64,000 bases of DNA from Parabacteroides sp. AM08-6. Lineage in GTDB: Bacteria > Bacteroidota > Bacteroidia > Bacteroidales > Tannerellaceae. The translations under genes were made by a program, and so were the position numbers. Shown here piece after piece: positions 54,009 to 63,637 of the stretch. The stretch's first letter is position 1. Each line of letters begins with the position of its first letter. Under the pieces are notes generated by a model. That model saw only the letters and a list, made by a program, of their open reading frames with translations, ran no database searches and had not been told where the DNA came from. The DNA is taken from the NCBI RefSeq assembly GCF_003473295.1, contig NZ_QRMP01000017.1:693-64692 (forward strand). Direction: 5' to 3'.

Positions 54009-57000
54009 ATGGTTACACGAAGAGATTTTTTCAAAATAACGGCTGCAAGTGGAGCTTTAGCCTCATTAGGTAGCGTCAGTGAAGCAAAAACCGTTATGCA
54101 AACGGTTGTTCCTAACGAAAACTTTTGTCATGAAAACCCACGTAAAATCCCTGTAATTGCAGAAGTAGACATTGTTGTTGCAGGAGGAAGTGCCCGAGCC
54201 ATCGCTGCGGCAGTCGCCGCAGCAAGAGCTGGTAGCCGTGTTTATTTGATTGGTTATATGCCTTATCCGGGAGAAGATATATGCGGTTCTCATCTCTACG
54301 AACGAGAAGCTGATGAAAAACCGCAAACAGCTCTTGCGTATAAATTATTTCCAGGGGAAAATTATCCCACCCCTCTTCATGTAAAAAAAACGTTGGAAGA
54401 TGAATTAATTGACAATAATATCCAATTTCTCTATAGTAGTTATGTAACGAATGCCCTAATAGATTCGACAGGAAAACCTGCAGGAGTGGTAATCGCGAAT
54501 CGTTCAGGAAGACAAGCTATTCGCTGTAAAGCAATCATTGATGCAACCACAAACGCATCTGTCGCGATGTTATTCGGTACAGAACATACCCCCTTCACCC
54601 CCGGCATGCAGGAATTTAATTATACTGTAGTGGGAAATTCCCCGAAAGAAGCAAAAGAAATTGTCCATATAAAAGAATTTCTCCAACCCATAAAAGTTGG
54701 AGAAAAAAGTTATCCGGTCACGCGTTATACTTTCCAATTGCCGATAAAAGACAATTCTTACGCTTCGTTGGCGGAAGCAGAACAAATAATCCGCAATCTT
54801 ACATGGGATATTGAACAAGTAGACAGTTCGGATTTACTTTGGTATATTCCCAGACAAACAATTATTAGTGAACATGCATATCATGGAGAACCGACATCTA
54901 TTCGCCAATTGCCGATGCAAGCCTTCAAATCGAAGAATATTTCAAACATCTGGGTTCTAGGACCTTGCGCAGAAATACCGAGAAAAGTTGCAGCAAAATT
55001 GATGCGTCCGGTTCCTTCCTTATTTATCGGTGAAATACTGGGTGAATATATTGCTAAACAAACAAATGATTTATCCATACCTTCAGAAGTATCCGTCCGA
55101 CAACCTCAAGTAAATGCTTCAAACTATGGAGAAATAAAGGAATTGCTCTCTTCTTTACGTCCCAATTTGCAAAAAGGATTCGTAGACTCGCCTTCGGGTG
55201 CACTTCCGGTATTGGGTAGCTATGATGTAGTTGTGATGGGAGGTGGTACAGCCGGTGCTTCCGCCGGAATATCCGCTGCCAAACAAGGGGCTAATACATT
55301 GGTTCTTGAATATTTACACGGTTTGGGAGGTTTAAGTACACTCGGTATGATTGGTGTCTATTGGGATGGTTTCCGGGGAGGATATACCTCCCATATAGAT
55401 AAAAGCGTTCTTGAAATGGCACCTAAAGATCATCCGCGGCAACCTAAGGGGGAAGGACATTTTCCTGCAGACTGGAAAATGGAATGGCTTCGCAAAGAAT
55501 TGCTGTCGTCCGGAGGCAAGCTATGGTTCGGCGTCTTAGGTTGTGGAGCGCTAACGGATGGGAATCAAGTAAAGGGAGTGATAGTAGCGACTCCTTATGG
55601 TAGAGGTGTTATTTTATCCAAAGTATTGATAGACAGTACCGGCAGTGCTGATATTGCCATTGCGGCAGGTGCATCATTCGACTATACAGGAAAGAAAACA
55701 TTAGCCGTACAAGGTGCCGGAACCGGTAAGTGGGCCCCTGGAGATTATTACAATAATAATGATTGGCTATTTGTTGACGACACGGATATACTGGATGTAT
55801 CACGTGCATTCATTCAAGCTAAAACAAAATTACAAGGACAATATGATTTGGTAAAAATACCGCAAACCCGTGAACGCCGCAGAATTATAGGCGACTACAT
55901 CATCACTGTTTATGATGTAATTAATCACCGTCGATATTCCGACACGATTTCATACCATAAAAGTTCATTTGATACACATGGTATGATAATAGATCCGTTC
56001 TTCATTTTAAATCCCCCTGAACAACGGCACACGATTTATGATGCAGATGTTCCTTTACGTTGCCTTCTCCCCAAAGGTTTGGAAGGAATTTTAACAACCG
56101 GTCTGGGAGCAAGTGCCCATCGTGACGCAATGCCTGTTATTCGTATGCAACCTTGTTTACAAAATCAAGGATACGCAGTTGGTTATCTTTCAGCTTTGTG
56201 TATAAAAGAAAATAAATCACTTCGTAAAATCGATATAAAAAAAGTACAACGTCATCTGGTAAAAATCGGCAATCTGCCTGAACGGGTTTTGACAGACAAG
56301 GAATTTAAGGGTTTTAGTAATTCTGAAATGAAAAAGGCTCTTGCCAGTGTTACAGATAATTACAAAGGATTAGAAATCTTATTAACTGATAGGGAACATT
56401 GCCTTCAATTGCTAAGCAAGCAGATAAGCCAAACTTCTATTCCGGAAGAAAAAATAATTCTTGCCAGCATTCTTTGCATTTTAGGTGATAAAAAACAAAC
56501 ATCCATATTGGCAGACGCAATCCGCAGGCAGACAAAATGGGATAAAGGTTGGCATTATACCGGAATGGGGCAGTTCGGCATGTCTCTCAGCCGCTTGGAC
56601 GCATTAATCACAGCTTTAGGTAATGCTCGTGACATTTCAACTTTACCCGTCATACTCGACAAAGCCAAAATGCTGGAACCGGAAGATTATTTTTCTCATT
56701 TCCGTGCCATTGCGATGGCTACAGAAGCAATCGGAAATAAGGAAGCAATTCCTACACTCACCGCCATGTTAACAACTCCCGGAGTTCGTTTCCATTCCAT
56801 CAGTTCGTATGCCGAAGCACGCAGTAAGGCCGTCCCCGATTTAGATGACACATCAACTCGTAACTTAGCACTAAAAGAACTGCATCTTGCAAGAGCTCTT
56901 TACCTCTGCGGAGATCAGGACGGCATAGGAGAAGAAGTTCTATGTCGATATGCAAACGGCTTACAGGGCCATTATGCCCGTTATGCAATTGAAATACTAA

Positions 57001-57011
57001 ATAGCAAATAA
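54009..57011 (+). CDS. Tat-exported protein with two FAD-dependent oxidoreductase domains
   Basis: The 1000-residue protein begins MVTRRDFFKITAASGALASL, a twin-arginine signal with the RRDFFK motif. A first FAD_oxidored-type domain (about 50-370) has VDIVVAGGSARAIAAAV, where the usual third Gly is Ser. A second (about 405-770) has YDVVVMGGGTAGASAGISAA with Gly411-413 intact, GGLSTLGMIGVYWDG and TTGLGASAHRDAMPVIRMQPC. The C-terminal part (about 790-1000) is helical with HEAT-like units (TSILADAIRRQTKW, ALITALGNARDISTLPVILDK, IPTLTAMLTTPG). Substrate unknown. The first domain may be structural only. The gene ends at a strong terminator. Confidence 0.83.
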   Translation: MVTRRDFFKITAASGALASLGSVSEAKTVMQTVVPNENFCHENPRKIPVIAEVDIVVAGGSARAIAAAVAAARAGSRVYLIGYMPYPGEDICGSHLYEREADEKPQTALAYKLFPGENYPTPLHVKKTLEDELIDNNIQFLYSSYVTNALIDSTGKPAGVVIANRSGRQAIRCKAIIDATTNASVAMLFGTEHTPFTPGMQEFNYTVVGNSPKEAKEIVHIKEFLQPIKVGEKSYPVTRYTFQLPIKDNSYASLAEAEQIIRNLTWDIEQVDSSDLLWYIPRQTIISEHAYHGEPTSIRQLPMQAFKSKNISNIWVLGPCAEIPRKVAAKLMRPVPSLFIGEILGEYIAKQTNDLSIPSEVSVRQPQVNASNYGEIKELLSSLRPNLQKGFVDSPSGALPVLGSYDVVVMGGGTAGASAGISAAKQGANTLVLEYLHGLGGLSTLGMIGVYWDGFRGGYTSHIDKSVLEMAPKDHPRQPKGEGHFPADWKMEWLRKELLSSGGKLWFGVLGCGALTDGNQVKGVIVATPYGRGVILSKVLIDSTGSADIAIAAGASFDYTGKKTLAVQGAGTGKWAPGDYYNNNDWLFVDDTDILDVSRAFIQAKTKLQGQYDLVKIPQTRERRRIIGDYIITVYDVINHRRYSDTISYHKSSFDTHGMIIDPFFILNPPEQRHTIYDADVPLRCLLPKGLEGILTTGLGASAHRDAMPVIRMQPCLQNQGYAVGYLSALCIKENKSLRKIDIKKVQRHLVKIGNLPERVLTDKEFKGFSNSEMKKALASVTDNYKGLEILLTDREHCLQLLSKQISQTSIPEEKIILASILCILGDKKQTSILADAIRRQTKWDKGWHYTGMGQFGMSLSRLDALITALGNARDISTLPVILDKAKMLEPEDYFSHFRAIAMATEAIGNKEAIPTLTAMLTTPGVRFHSISSYAEARSKAVPDLDDTSTRNLALKELHLARALYLCGDQDGIGEEVLCRYANGLQGHYARYAIEILNSK

Positions 57012-57021
57012 TTGGATTCAT

Positions 57022-57061
57022 ATATCTTTTCTCGGGTGATAAATAATCCGAGAAAAGATAT
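57022..57061. terminator. Bidirectional terminator
   Basis: ATATCTTTTCTCGG (57022-57035) pairs perfectly over 14 bp with 57048-57061, 12-base loop. It lies between the convergent double-FAD gene and the small gene at 57064. Confidence 0.9.
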
Positions 57062-57063
57062 GA

Positions 57064-57321
57064 TTATTCTCTTTGTACTTTATAGACTATGTCTAATCCA
57101 TTAACAGAGACAACAGCCATAGAGGCTATACCCTTTTTTCCTATACACTTCCATTTATAAATGTAACGGTCAGACGAGCTCTTTCCCAAATTATGGCAAA
57201 TCAATTGACCGGCTTTGTTATAAATCCAAATCTCCACATTCGCACCGGCTTCCGTATGAATTGTAAAATTCACCTCCGGTAACACAGAAACTTGTCCCGA
57301 TGATAATTTTATAGTTCTCAT
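57064..57321 (-). CDS. Small protein of unknown function
   Basis: This is an 85-residue frame from the ATG at 57321 (MRTIKLSSGQVSV; a start three codons earlier is possible). The body is beta-rich, with VEIWIYNKAGQLICHNLG and a WKCIGKKGIASMAVVSVNG stretch, which loosely resembles the C-terminal beta-sandwich sorting segments of Bacteroidetes surface proteins. There is no signal peptide. It ends at the shared terminator with the double-FAD gene, which supports it as a real transcription unit. Confidence 0.5.
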   Translation of the reverse strand: MRTIKLSSGQVSVLPEVNFTIHTEAGANVEIWIYNKAGQLICHNLGKSSSDRYIYKWKCIGKKGIASMAVVSVNGLDIVYKVQRE

Positions 57322-57564
57322 GTCTCTCAATTTTTTATATGCATAACAAAAGAAATAAATATTATTTACATAACTATGTCAATTAATACAAGCATGTGAC
57401 AACTTGTCCACAAAAGCATTGAATAACAATAAACAAGATAGCCCTGTGACAAATTAGCACAACTTTGTGACAGAATGAGACAACCATATCTTCCCATTAT
57501 TTGTTTTTCATTTTTAACATCATTTTCTTTGCAAGAACAAAGACCTCATATTAAATTTTACAAC

Positions 57565-57792
57565 ATGAATAAAACGGAAATGGTTCAAACAATTGCAGAC
57601 AAAGCAAAAATTGACATTGATATTGTAGCAAAGGTTATGGATACCTGTGAGGAAGTCTTGGCCGAAGTCATAAAACAAAAATATGGCAAATTTGCATTGG
57701 AGGTTGGCAAACAATTCTCGCACAAAGAAGAAGAAAATGCCAAAATCATACAATTTTCTAGACGTAAAGAGATTGGACACAAAACAAATTAA
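57565..57792 (+). CDS. Short HU/IHF-like DNA-binding protein lacking the beta arms
   Basis: The product is 75 residues from the ATG at 57565 (MNKTEMVQTIADKAKIDIDIVAKVMDTC); a frame open from 57475 adds an unlikely hydrophobic start. The first 37 residues match the HU helix-turn-helix dimerisation part. The rest (FALEVGKQFSHKEEENAKIIQFSRRK) is too short and lacks the DNA-wrapping beta arm and its Pro tip. It may be a small HU-like regulator. Three TGTGACA copies lie upstream (57395, 57445, 57466). Confidence 0.6.
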   Translation: MNKTEMVQTIADKAKIDIDIVAKVMDTCEEVLAEVIKQKYGKFALEVGKQFSHKEEENAKIIQFSRRKEIGHKTN

Positions 57793-57802
57793 TATATGAT
57801 AT

Positions 57803-58030
57803 ATGATGCTCTGTTCACTTATTCATGCAGAATCACCACAAGCGACTCATATCAGTGTTAGTCATTCACTGATACTAATTGTCGTGATTCTGATTTTAAT
57901 ATTGATAGACATCATATTTTTACTCATATTAAAATATAAATATACCATAGATTTTAAAAATAAGAAATTGGCAGAATATATCGATAAGGCTCTAAAAAAG
58001 GAAGACACAAACCCTACATTATATAAATAG
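57803..58030 (+). CDS. Small single-span membrane protein
   Basis: A 75-residue frame from the ATG at 57803, eleven bases after the HU-like gene. One strong membrane segment (about residues 22-44, LILIVVILILILIDIIFLLI) is followed by a basic tail (KYKYTIDFKNKKLAEYI). I do not recognise it. Co-orientation and tight spacing suggest co-transcription with the HU-like gene. Confidence 0.45.
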   Translation: MMLCSLIHAESPQATHISVSHSLILIVVILILILIDIIFLLILKYKYTIDFKNKKLAEYIDKALKKEDTNPTLYK

Positions 58031-58036
58031 AAACAG

Positions 58037-58044
58037 TATCTTTG
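58037..58044 (+). promoter_or_regulatory. -7 element for the TPR-AraC gene
   Basis: TATCTTTG, 23 bases before the ATG at 58068. Confidence 0.6.
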
Positions 58045-58067
58045 CATAAAAAAATAATAAATTTCAT

Positions 58068-59879
58068 ATGAAATATTATCATTTGTTACTTTTTATACTG
58101 TTTGGCTTAGCTGGAAGTTCCTCCATATTATTAGCCCAAGAAAATTTTCCTGATAGCCTTATCGATATAAAAGCCGCCCGCTATATAGCAGAGACAGACC
58201 CGGATAAAGCAATGCGTATTGTTGAACTGGTTCGTAAACAAAATGAGACTCCACAATTTCAAATAGACTGGGTTACAGCACAAATTTATGGAAAAAAAGG
58301 ATTATTCCGCATGGCCATCGAAACCGCCAAACACACGCTAAAAAATGATTCTGTCCGGAATAATCCCCAATATTTTGTCAATCTGTGCTCCGACATGGTG
58401 GAAACCATGATTTATCTTGAAGATTATGAAGAAGCCGTAAAATACACAAATGAAATGCTCAAACAGCTCGACAAGGTTCAATCTATCCCGGGAGTAAAAC
58501 ATAGCCCGACTTGGATGAAAGCTAAAATATATCGAAAGATAGGAGATAAAGAAAAAGCCTACACTTTTATCGATGAAGCCATTAACATGGTAAAACTCAG
58601 AATTAAAGAAAAAACAGAAAAGAATATGTCGTTTGTATATGAGTATACAGATCTAATCGCTTATTATCGTGATTTAGCATCTTGGAAAGCTATGGATGAT
58701 GATTTCGCTACGGCTATTCAGGTGACTCTAAAGGAATATAAAACGTTAGAAAAATTGGAAGCATTCAAGGGGGGACCCTATCCTAAGCAGATTCCCTCGA
58801 ATGCATTTGAGAAAAAACGGGCATATACAACTGCTCTTTTGGCTTATTATTACGCCCAATCCAACCAAATAGCTAAAAGCGACCATTGGTTTCAGGAACT
58901 TCAAAAAAGTCCTGAAATCAATGATTCTGACGTACAAAATGTACTCTTAAATTATTATCAGGCAAAAAAGGACTATAAAAATGTAATTAAAACCGCACTT
59001 CCTTTTTCAAACTTCAGCAAGGCAGGAGACAGTATTAATACAATTCGCCGGATGGCTTACCTGAACCTCGCTGATGCCTATCAGAAAATCGGACAACCGG
59101 AACAAGCTCTCTCTTACACACAAAGAGCATTGGCCCAAACAGACAGCTTAAACTATAGAAAGCAGAAGAACAACGCCCTAGAAATGATGACTATTTACGA
59201 AACACAGGAGAAGGAAAAGCAAATACAAGAACAAAAGGTAGAACTTCAAACCAATCGTATACTACTTTTTACGGCAATAGGTATCGGTTTGCTACTCGGA
59301 CTATTACTTTGGCTGAAAGTATATAGCCTGCGACAAACACGACATAAAAATCGTATTATGGTAAAACAAATCAACGAGCTTCTATCTTACCGGGATGAAT
59401 TGAATTTAATAAAAAAACAGATACACGGCTATGCCCAACCGGCAAATCCATCCGAAGAAGAAATCATACCGGAAGAAAAAAATGAAAATATATCAGAAGA
59501 GATTGGCAGTACCAATGAGGTCCCCTCCGATGATATTGAAAGTAGAAAACGTTTCGAAGAACTGGAATATATCATGATCACCGAACAGCTTTATCTCAAT
59601 CCGGAACTGACAAGGGACTCTTTAGTGAAACGTACCCGCATCAATAAAAATCGGATAGCCCAAATCATACAAACATTTGCCGGCACTAATTTCAACGGAT
59701 ACGTCAATAACATGCGATTGGAACATTCAATTTTGCTACTTCGGGATTATAAAAATCATACCGTTCAGGCAGTTGCTACAGATTCCGGTTTCAATAATGT
59801 CCGAACATTTTATCGTCTCTTCCGCGAGAAATACGGAATGACACCAATAGAATACCGCCAAACAATCCTGGATATGTAA
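58068..59879 (+). CDS. TPR membrane sensor with C-terminal AraC-type DNA-binding domain
   Basis: The 603-residue protein has a signal peptide (MKYYHLLLFILFGLAGSSSILLA), periplasmic TPR repeats (about 30-385, e.g. DKAMRIVELV, YEEAVKYTNEML, QPEQALSYTQRAL), a membrane segment (about 398-418), a short coiled or acidic linker and a cytoplasmic AraC domain with both helix-turn-helices (LTRDSLVKRTRINKNRIAQIIQTFAG, VQAVATDSGFNNVRTFYRLFREKYGMTPIEYRQ). This combines envelope sensing with direct DNA binding in one chain. The SDR gene starts 12 bases later and could be regulated or co-expressed. Confidence 0.88.
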   Translation: MKYYHLLLFILFGLAGSSSILLAQENFPDSLIDIKAARYIAETDPDKAMRIVELVRKQNETPQFQIDWVTAQIYGKKGLFRMAIETAKHTLKNDSVRNNPQYFVNLCSDMVETMIYLEDYEEAVKYTNEMLKQLDKVQSIPGVKHSPTWMKAKIYRKIGDKEKAYTFIDEAINMVKLRIKEKTEKNMSFVYEYTDLIAYYRDLASWKAMDDDFATAIQVTLKEYKTLEKLEAFKGGPYPKQIPSNAFEKKRAYTTALLAYYYAQSNQIAKSDHWFQELQKSPEINDSDVQNVLLNYYQAKKDYKNVIKTALPFSNFSKAGDSINTIRRMAYLNLADAYQKIGQPEQALSYTQRALAQTDSLNYRKQKNNALEMMTIYETQEKEKQIQEQKVELQTNRILLFTAIGIGLLLGLLLWLKVYSLRQTRHKNRIMVKQINELLSYRDELNLIKKQIHGYAQPANPSEEEIIPEEKNENISEEIGSTNEVPSDDIESRKRFEELEYIMITEQLYLNPELTRDSLVKRTRINKNRIAQIIQTFAGTNFNGYVNNMRLEHSILLLRDYKNHTVQAVATDSGFNNVRTFYRLFREKYGMTPIEYRQTILDM

Positions 59880-59891
59880 AAAATCAAACAA

Positions 59892-60704
59892 ATGGTAATA
59901 CAAAATATTATTCTTGTAACCGGGGCCTCATCCGGATTCGGTAAAATTACAGCTTCTTTATTGGTACAACAGGGACATATCGTATATGGCACAAGTCGAA
60001 AAGAATCCAATGATACTACGGATGGAATAAAAATGCTAAAAATGGATGTGACAGACTTCTGCTCCATACAACAGGTTGTCAATCAAATCATTGCCGAACA
60101 AGGACATATTGATGTTCTTATCAACAATGCAGGAATAGGCATCAGCGGAGCTTTAGAATTAGCAACCGAAGATGAAATTTCCCAACAAATAAATACAAAC
60201 TTTTTAGGAATAGCAAAAGTCTGTAGTGCGGTTTTACCTTATATGCGCAAAGAAAGAAAAGGCAAAATCATAAATATAAGTTCTATAGCGGGTATGATAG
60301 CCGTGCCTTTCCAAGGCTTTTATTCAGCATCCAAATTTGCAGTTGAAGGATACAGTGAAGCTTTAGCAGCTGAAGTATATCCTTTCGGAATCCGAGTTTG
60401 TCTGGTTGAGCCCGGTGATTTTCGGACAAGCTTTACGGCAAACCGAAATATATCAAATAAAACTTTGGCTGATAATGATTACAAAGAAACATTCGTCCGC
60501 ATAATGAAAATCATAGAGAAAGAGGAGAATGAAGGAGCTTCTCCGAAACTGTTGGGATATAAAATCTGCAAGTTAATTTCAAAAAAGAATCCCCCATTCA
60601 GGACACTAGTCGGACCTACCGGACAAGTATTGTTCGCCAAGTTAAAAAACTGGTTACCAAATAAATTATCACACTACATCATCAAGAAATTTTATCAGAT
60701 ATAA
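59892..60704 (+). CDS. Short-chain dehydrogenase/reductase (SDR)
   Basis: The 270-residue cytoplasmic protein shows ILVTGASSGFGK (NAD(P)-binding), NNAGIGISG, NISSIAGM (Ser) and YSASKFAVEGYSEAL (catalytic Tyr-Lys), the classical SDR set. The substrate is unknown. It follows the TPR-AraC gene after 12 bases, probably in one transcript. Confidence 0.9.
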   Translation: MVIQNIILVTGASSGFGKITASLLVQQGHIVYGTSRKESNDTTDGIKMLKMDVTDFCSIQQVVNQIIAEQGHIDVLINNAGIGISGALELATEDEISQQINTNFLGIAKVCSAVLPYMRKERKGKIINISSIAGMIAVPFQGFYSASKFAVEGYSEALAAEVYPFGIRVCLVEPGDFRTSFTANRNISNKTLADNDYKETFVRIMKIIEKEENEGASPKLLGYKICKLISKKNPPFRTLVGPTGQVLFAKLKNWLPNKLSHYIIKKFYQI

Positions 60705-60778
60705 CCAAATACAAAAAGACGAAAAGGAAAAACAAATTTAAAACTTCAGTATAAAGCAGGCAAATCAGACTTTTTATT

Positions 60779-60786
60779 TATCTTTG
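60779..60786 (+). promoter_or_regulatory. -7 element for lemA
   Basis: TATCTTTG, 54 bases before the lemA ATG. Confidence 0.55.
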
Positions 60787-60840
60787 CTACGTGACTATAA
60801 AAAAGAGAGATAAAAACAAATAATTTAATAGTAGAAGATT

Positions 60841-61395
60841 ATGACCATTATTATTGTTGCTGTTTTGGTTATACTGGGAGTATGGATTATCTCACTGTAT
60901 AATACGCTGGTTAAGCTAAGAAACAACCGTGAAAACGCATTTGCTGATATTGATGTCCAACTCAAACAACGTCACGACCTCATTCCGCAATTGGTAGAAA
61001 CCGTAAAAGGCTATGCCTCACATGAAAAAGAGACACTAGAGAGAGTAATCAATGCACGTAACGGAGCCATGAGTGCTAAAACCATCGATGATAAAATTGT
61101 GGCTGAAAATGCACTTTCATCTGCATTGGCCGGATTGAAGATTACGCTTGAAGCATACCCGGATCTGAAAGCAAATCAGAATTTTCTTCAGTTGCAGGAA
61201 GAAATTTCCGATCTTGAAAATAAACTTTCCGCCGTACGTCGTTACTTCAATTCAGCCACCAAGGAGTTGAATAATTCCGTCCAAACATTCCCCTCCAATA
61301 TAATTGCAGGTATGTTCGGTTTCCATAAGGAGATGATGTTTGACTTGGGCGAACAACGTGCAACATTGGAAGAAGCTCCGAAAATCAAGTTCTAA
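60841..61395 (+). CDS. lemA: LemA family protein
   Basis: The 184-residue protein has an N-terminal membrane segment (about 3-22), then the LemA helical domain (NTLVKLRNNRENAFADIDVQLKQRHDLIPQLVETVKGYASHEK, LENKLSAVRRYFNSATKELN). Function is unknown; lemA genes very often sit beside an M48 protease, as here after three bases. Confidence 0.93.
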   Translation: MTIIIVAVLVILGVWIISLYNTLVKLRNNRENAFADIDVQLKQRHDLIPQLVETVKGYASHEKETLERVINARNGAMSAKTIDDKIVAENALSSALAGLKITLEAYPDLKANQNFLQLQEEISDLENKLSAVRRYFNSATKELNNSVQTFPSNIIAGMFGFHKEMMFDLGEQRATLEEAPKIKF

Positions 61396-61398
61396 GAG

Positions 61399-62367
61399 AT
61401 GCAATACGTCGGCATACAAACCCAACAAAGCAGGAATAATTTTCGCTCCCTGCTTTTGTTGCTTTTATTTCCCTGCCTAATAGCCGGGCTGACTTACTTA
61501 TTCTGTTTTTTACTGCACTTTCTGACTTACAATGACAATGGTAGGGATACGGCACAATTACTGTCGCATACTACAGCCATGTTTATTAACATTCTACCCT
61601 ATGTAATCGGAGGTGTATTGATTTGGTTCATCATTGCCTATTTTACAAACACCTCAATTATCAATGGGGCTACAGGTTCGCAACCGCTCTCCCGCAAAGA
61701 AAATAAACGGGTATACAATCTTGTTGAAAATCTTTGTATGAGCCAGGGAATGAAAATGCCTCAAATCAATATTATTCACGATAATTCTCTGAATGCCTTT
61801 GCCAGTGGTATTAACGAACGTTCATATACGATTAGCCTTTCGCAAGGCATTATCGATAAGCTAAACGACCAAGAATTAGAAGCTGTAATTGCTCACGAGT
61901 TATCACACATCCGCAACCGTGATGTGCGCTTGCTTATTATTTCCATCGTTTTTGTCGGTATTTTTGCAATGCTCTCGCAAGTGGCTTTACGCTCCTTCTA
62001 TTATTCGTCGATGGGACGCAGAAGGGATGATAAAAATAACACAGCCGTTATTATGCTTTTAGTCATGCTAATAGCCGCTATCGGTTACTTTTTCTCACTA
62101 TTGATGCGTTTTGCCATTTCTCGTAAACGGGAATATCTGGCTGATGCCGGCTCTGCAGAAATGACTAAAAACCCGCTCGCCCTCGCCAGCGCCTTGCGAA
62201 AAATATCAGCCGACCCTGATATCGAAGCAGTCCAGAGAGAAGATGTAGCCCAACTGTTTATCGAACATCCGGGCAAACAGGCAAAAAGCGGACTAAACGG
62301 TTTAAACGGACTTTTTGCAACCCATCCACCTATTGAAAAACGAATACAAGTACTCGAACAATTCTAA
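61399..62367 (+). CDS. M48-family membrane metalloprotease
   Basis: The 322-residue protein has two early membrane segments (about 18-40 and 62-84), the zinc site VIAHELSHIRNRDVR (HEXXH), two further membrane segments and the third ligand region KREYLADAGSAEM. It is related to HtpX-type quality-control proteases. It starts three bases after lemA and is likely co-transcribed. Confidence 0.92.
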   Translation: MQYVGIQTQQSRNNFRSLLLLLLFPCLIAGLTYLFCFLLHFLTYNDNGRDTAQLLSHTTAMFINILPYVIGGVLIWFIIAYFTNTSIINGATGSQPLSRKENKRVYNLVENLCMSQGMKMPQINIIHDNSLNAFASGINERSYTISLSQGIIDKLNDQELEAVIAHELSHIRNRDVRLLIISIVFVGIFAMLSQVALRSFYYSSMGRRRDDKNNTAVIMLLVMLIAAIGYFFSLLMRFAISRKREYLADAGSAEMTKNPLALASALRKISADPDIEAVQREDVAQLFIEHPGKQAKSGLNGLNGLFATHPPIEKRIQVLEQF

Positions 62368-62419
62368 TTTTAATCAATATTTAATATATAAATTCATTCC
62401 AATCGTGGCATTAATTTAA

Positions 62420-62427
62420 TATCTTTG
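62420..62427 (+). promoter_or_regulatory. -7 element for the M24 peptidase gene
   Basis: TATCTTTG, 26 bases before the ATG at 62453; a GTG at 62444 would be only 17 bases from it. Confidence 0.6.
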
Positions 62428-62452
62428 ATGCCAGATAAAAGAAGTGTTGGAA

Positions 62453-63625
62453 ATGATACAAAAAGAATTGATTAACGACTTGCAACTGAAATGGAGTCGT
62501 ATGCAGCAAGCTATGCAAAAAATAAACGCCGACGGATGCTTGCTGAGTGTGGATGTGAATCTGTATTATACTACCGGACTAATTTATAGTGGATATTTTT
62601 ATCTTCCGGCAGAAGGAGAACCTTGGTTTTTCATCAAACGTCCTAACGGGTTAAAAGGTAAAAACGTAGAATATATCCGCAAACCTGAACAAATGGCCGA
62701 ATTATTTGCGTCTCGCAATATTGAAATGCCAAAAAGACTCTTACTCGAAGCAGACGAACTGACATACAACGATTACATGCGTCTACAAACCATTTTTAAT
62801 CCGAAAGAAACAGTTAATGCTACAACTCTGATGCGTACCATTCGCCAGATAAAAACACCTCACGAAATAGAGCTGTTCCGCATATCAGCCCGGCAACATG
62901 CCAAAACTTATTCAGAAATACCGGAATGTTTCCATCCCGGAATAACAGATTTGGAATTTCAGTACGAAATAGAGAGAAGAATGCGGAAAAACGGTTCTAT
63001 CGGATTATTCCGAGCTTTCGGAGCCAATATGGATATTTTTATGGGGAGCATTTTAGCAGGAGAAAATGCGGAAAGCCCTTCACCTTTCGATTTTGCTTTG
63101 GGTGGTAACGGCATGGACTCTTCGTGCCCTTTGGGAGCAAATGGCACCGTATTAAAAGATGGTACTGCTATCATGGTCGATATGGCGGGTAATTACACGG
63201 CTTATATGACAGATATGACCCGCGTTTTTTCTGTGGGAAAATTAACGGATTTAGCCTATAGGGCCCACCAGACCGCACTTTTCATACAAAGTGAAATAGA
63301 AAATTTGGCACGCCCGGGAGTTCCTTGTGCAGAATTGTATGACATTGCTGTCAAAATAGCTGAAAATGAAGCTCTCTCTCCCTATTTTATGGGGACCAAG
63401 CAACAAGCTAAATTTGTCGGACATGGCATCGGCATCCAAATTAACGAATTGCCGGTACTGACGCCTCGCTCTAAAGAAGTATTAGCTCCCAATATGGTTT
63501 TTGCGCTGGAACCTAAGTTCGTTATACCGGGAGTAGGAGCTGTAGGTATCGAAAACAGTTTTCTTGTTACAGACACAGGATTAGAGAAACTGACTATATT
63601 TAAAGAAGAAATCATTCAACTATAA
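62453..63625 (+). CDS. M24-family Xaa-Pro peptidase-like protein
   Basis: The product is 390 residues from the ATG at 62453; a GTG three codons earlier is possible. A creatinase-like N-terminal domain (about 1-130) is followed by the pita-bread catalytic domain. Metal ligands are all present: Asp in VDMAGNYTAY, Asp in TDMTRVF, His in FVGHGIGIQ, Glu in LEPKFV and Glu in GIENSFLV. It probably removes N-terminal residues before proline or a related substrate. It has no signal peptide. The alkaline phosphatase gene begins 13 bases later. Confidence 0.9.
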   Translation: MIQKELINDLQLKWSRMQQAMQKINADGCLLSVDVNLYYTTGLIYSGYFYLPAEGEPWFFIKRPNGLKGKNVEYIRKPEQMAELFASRNIEMPKRLLLEADELTYNDYMRLQTIFNPKETVNATTLMRTIRQIKTPHEIELFRISARQHAKTYSEIPECFHPGITDLEFQYEIERRMRKNGSIGLFRAFGANMDIFMGSILAGENAESPSPFDFALGGNGMDSSCPLGANGTVLKDGTAIMVDMAGNYTAYMTDMTRVFSVGKLTDLAYRAHQTALFIQSEIENLARPGVPCAELYDIAVKIAENEALSPYFMGTKQQAKFVGHGIGIQINELPVLTPRSKEVLAPNMVFALEPKFVIPGVGAVGIENSFLVTDTGLEKLTIFKEEIIQL

Positions 63626-63637
63626 ATTACACATCAG

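Noticed and set aside
57361..57474. TTGTCCACA and TTATTTACA resembling DnaA boxes, suggesting an origin
   Set aside because: Only single degenerate matches, no cluster, no dnaA or other replication genes nearby.
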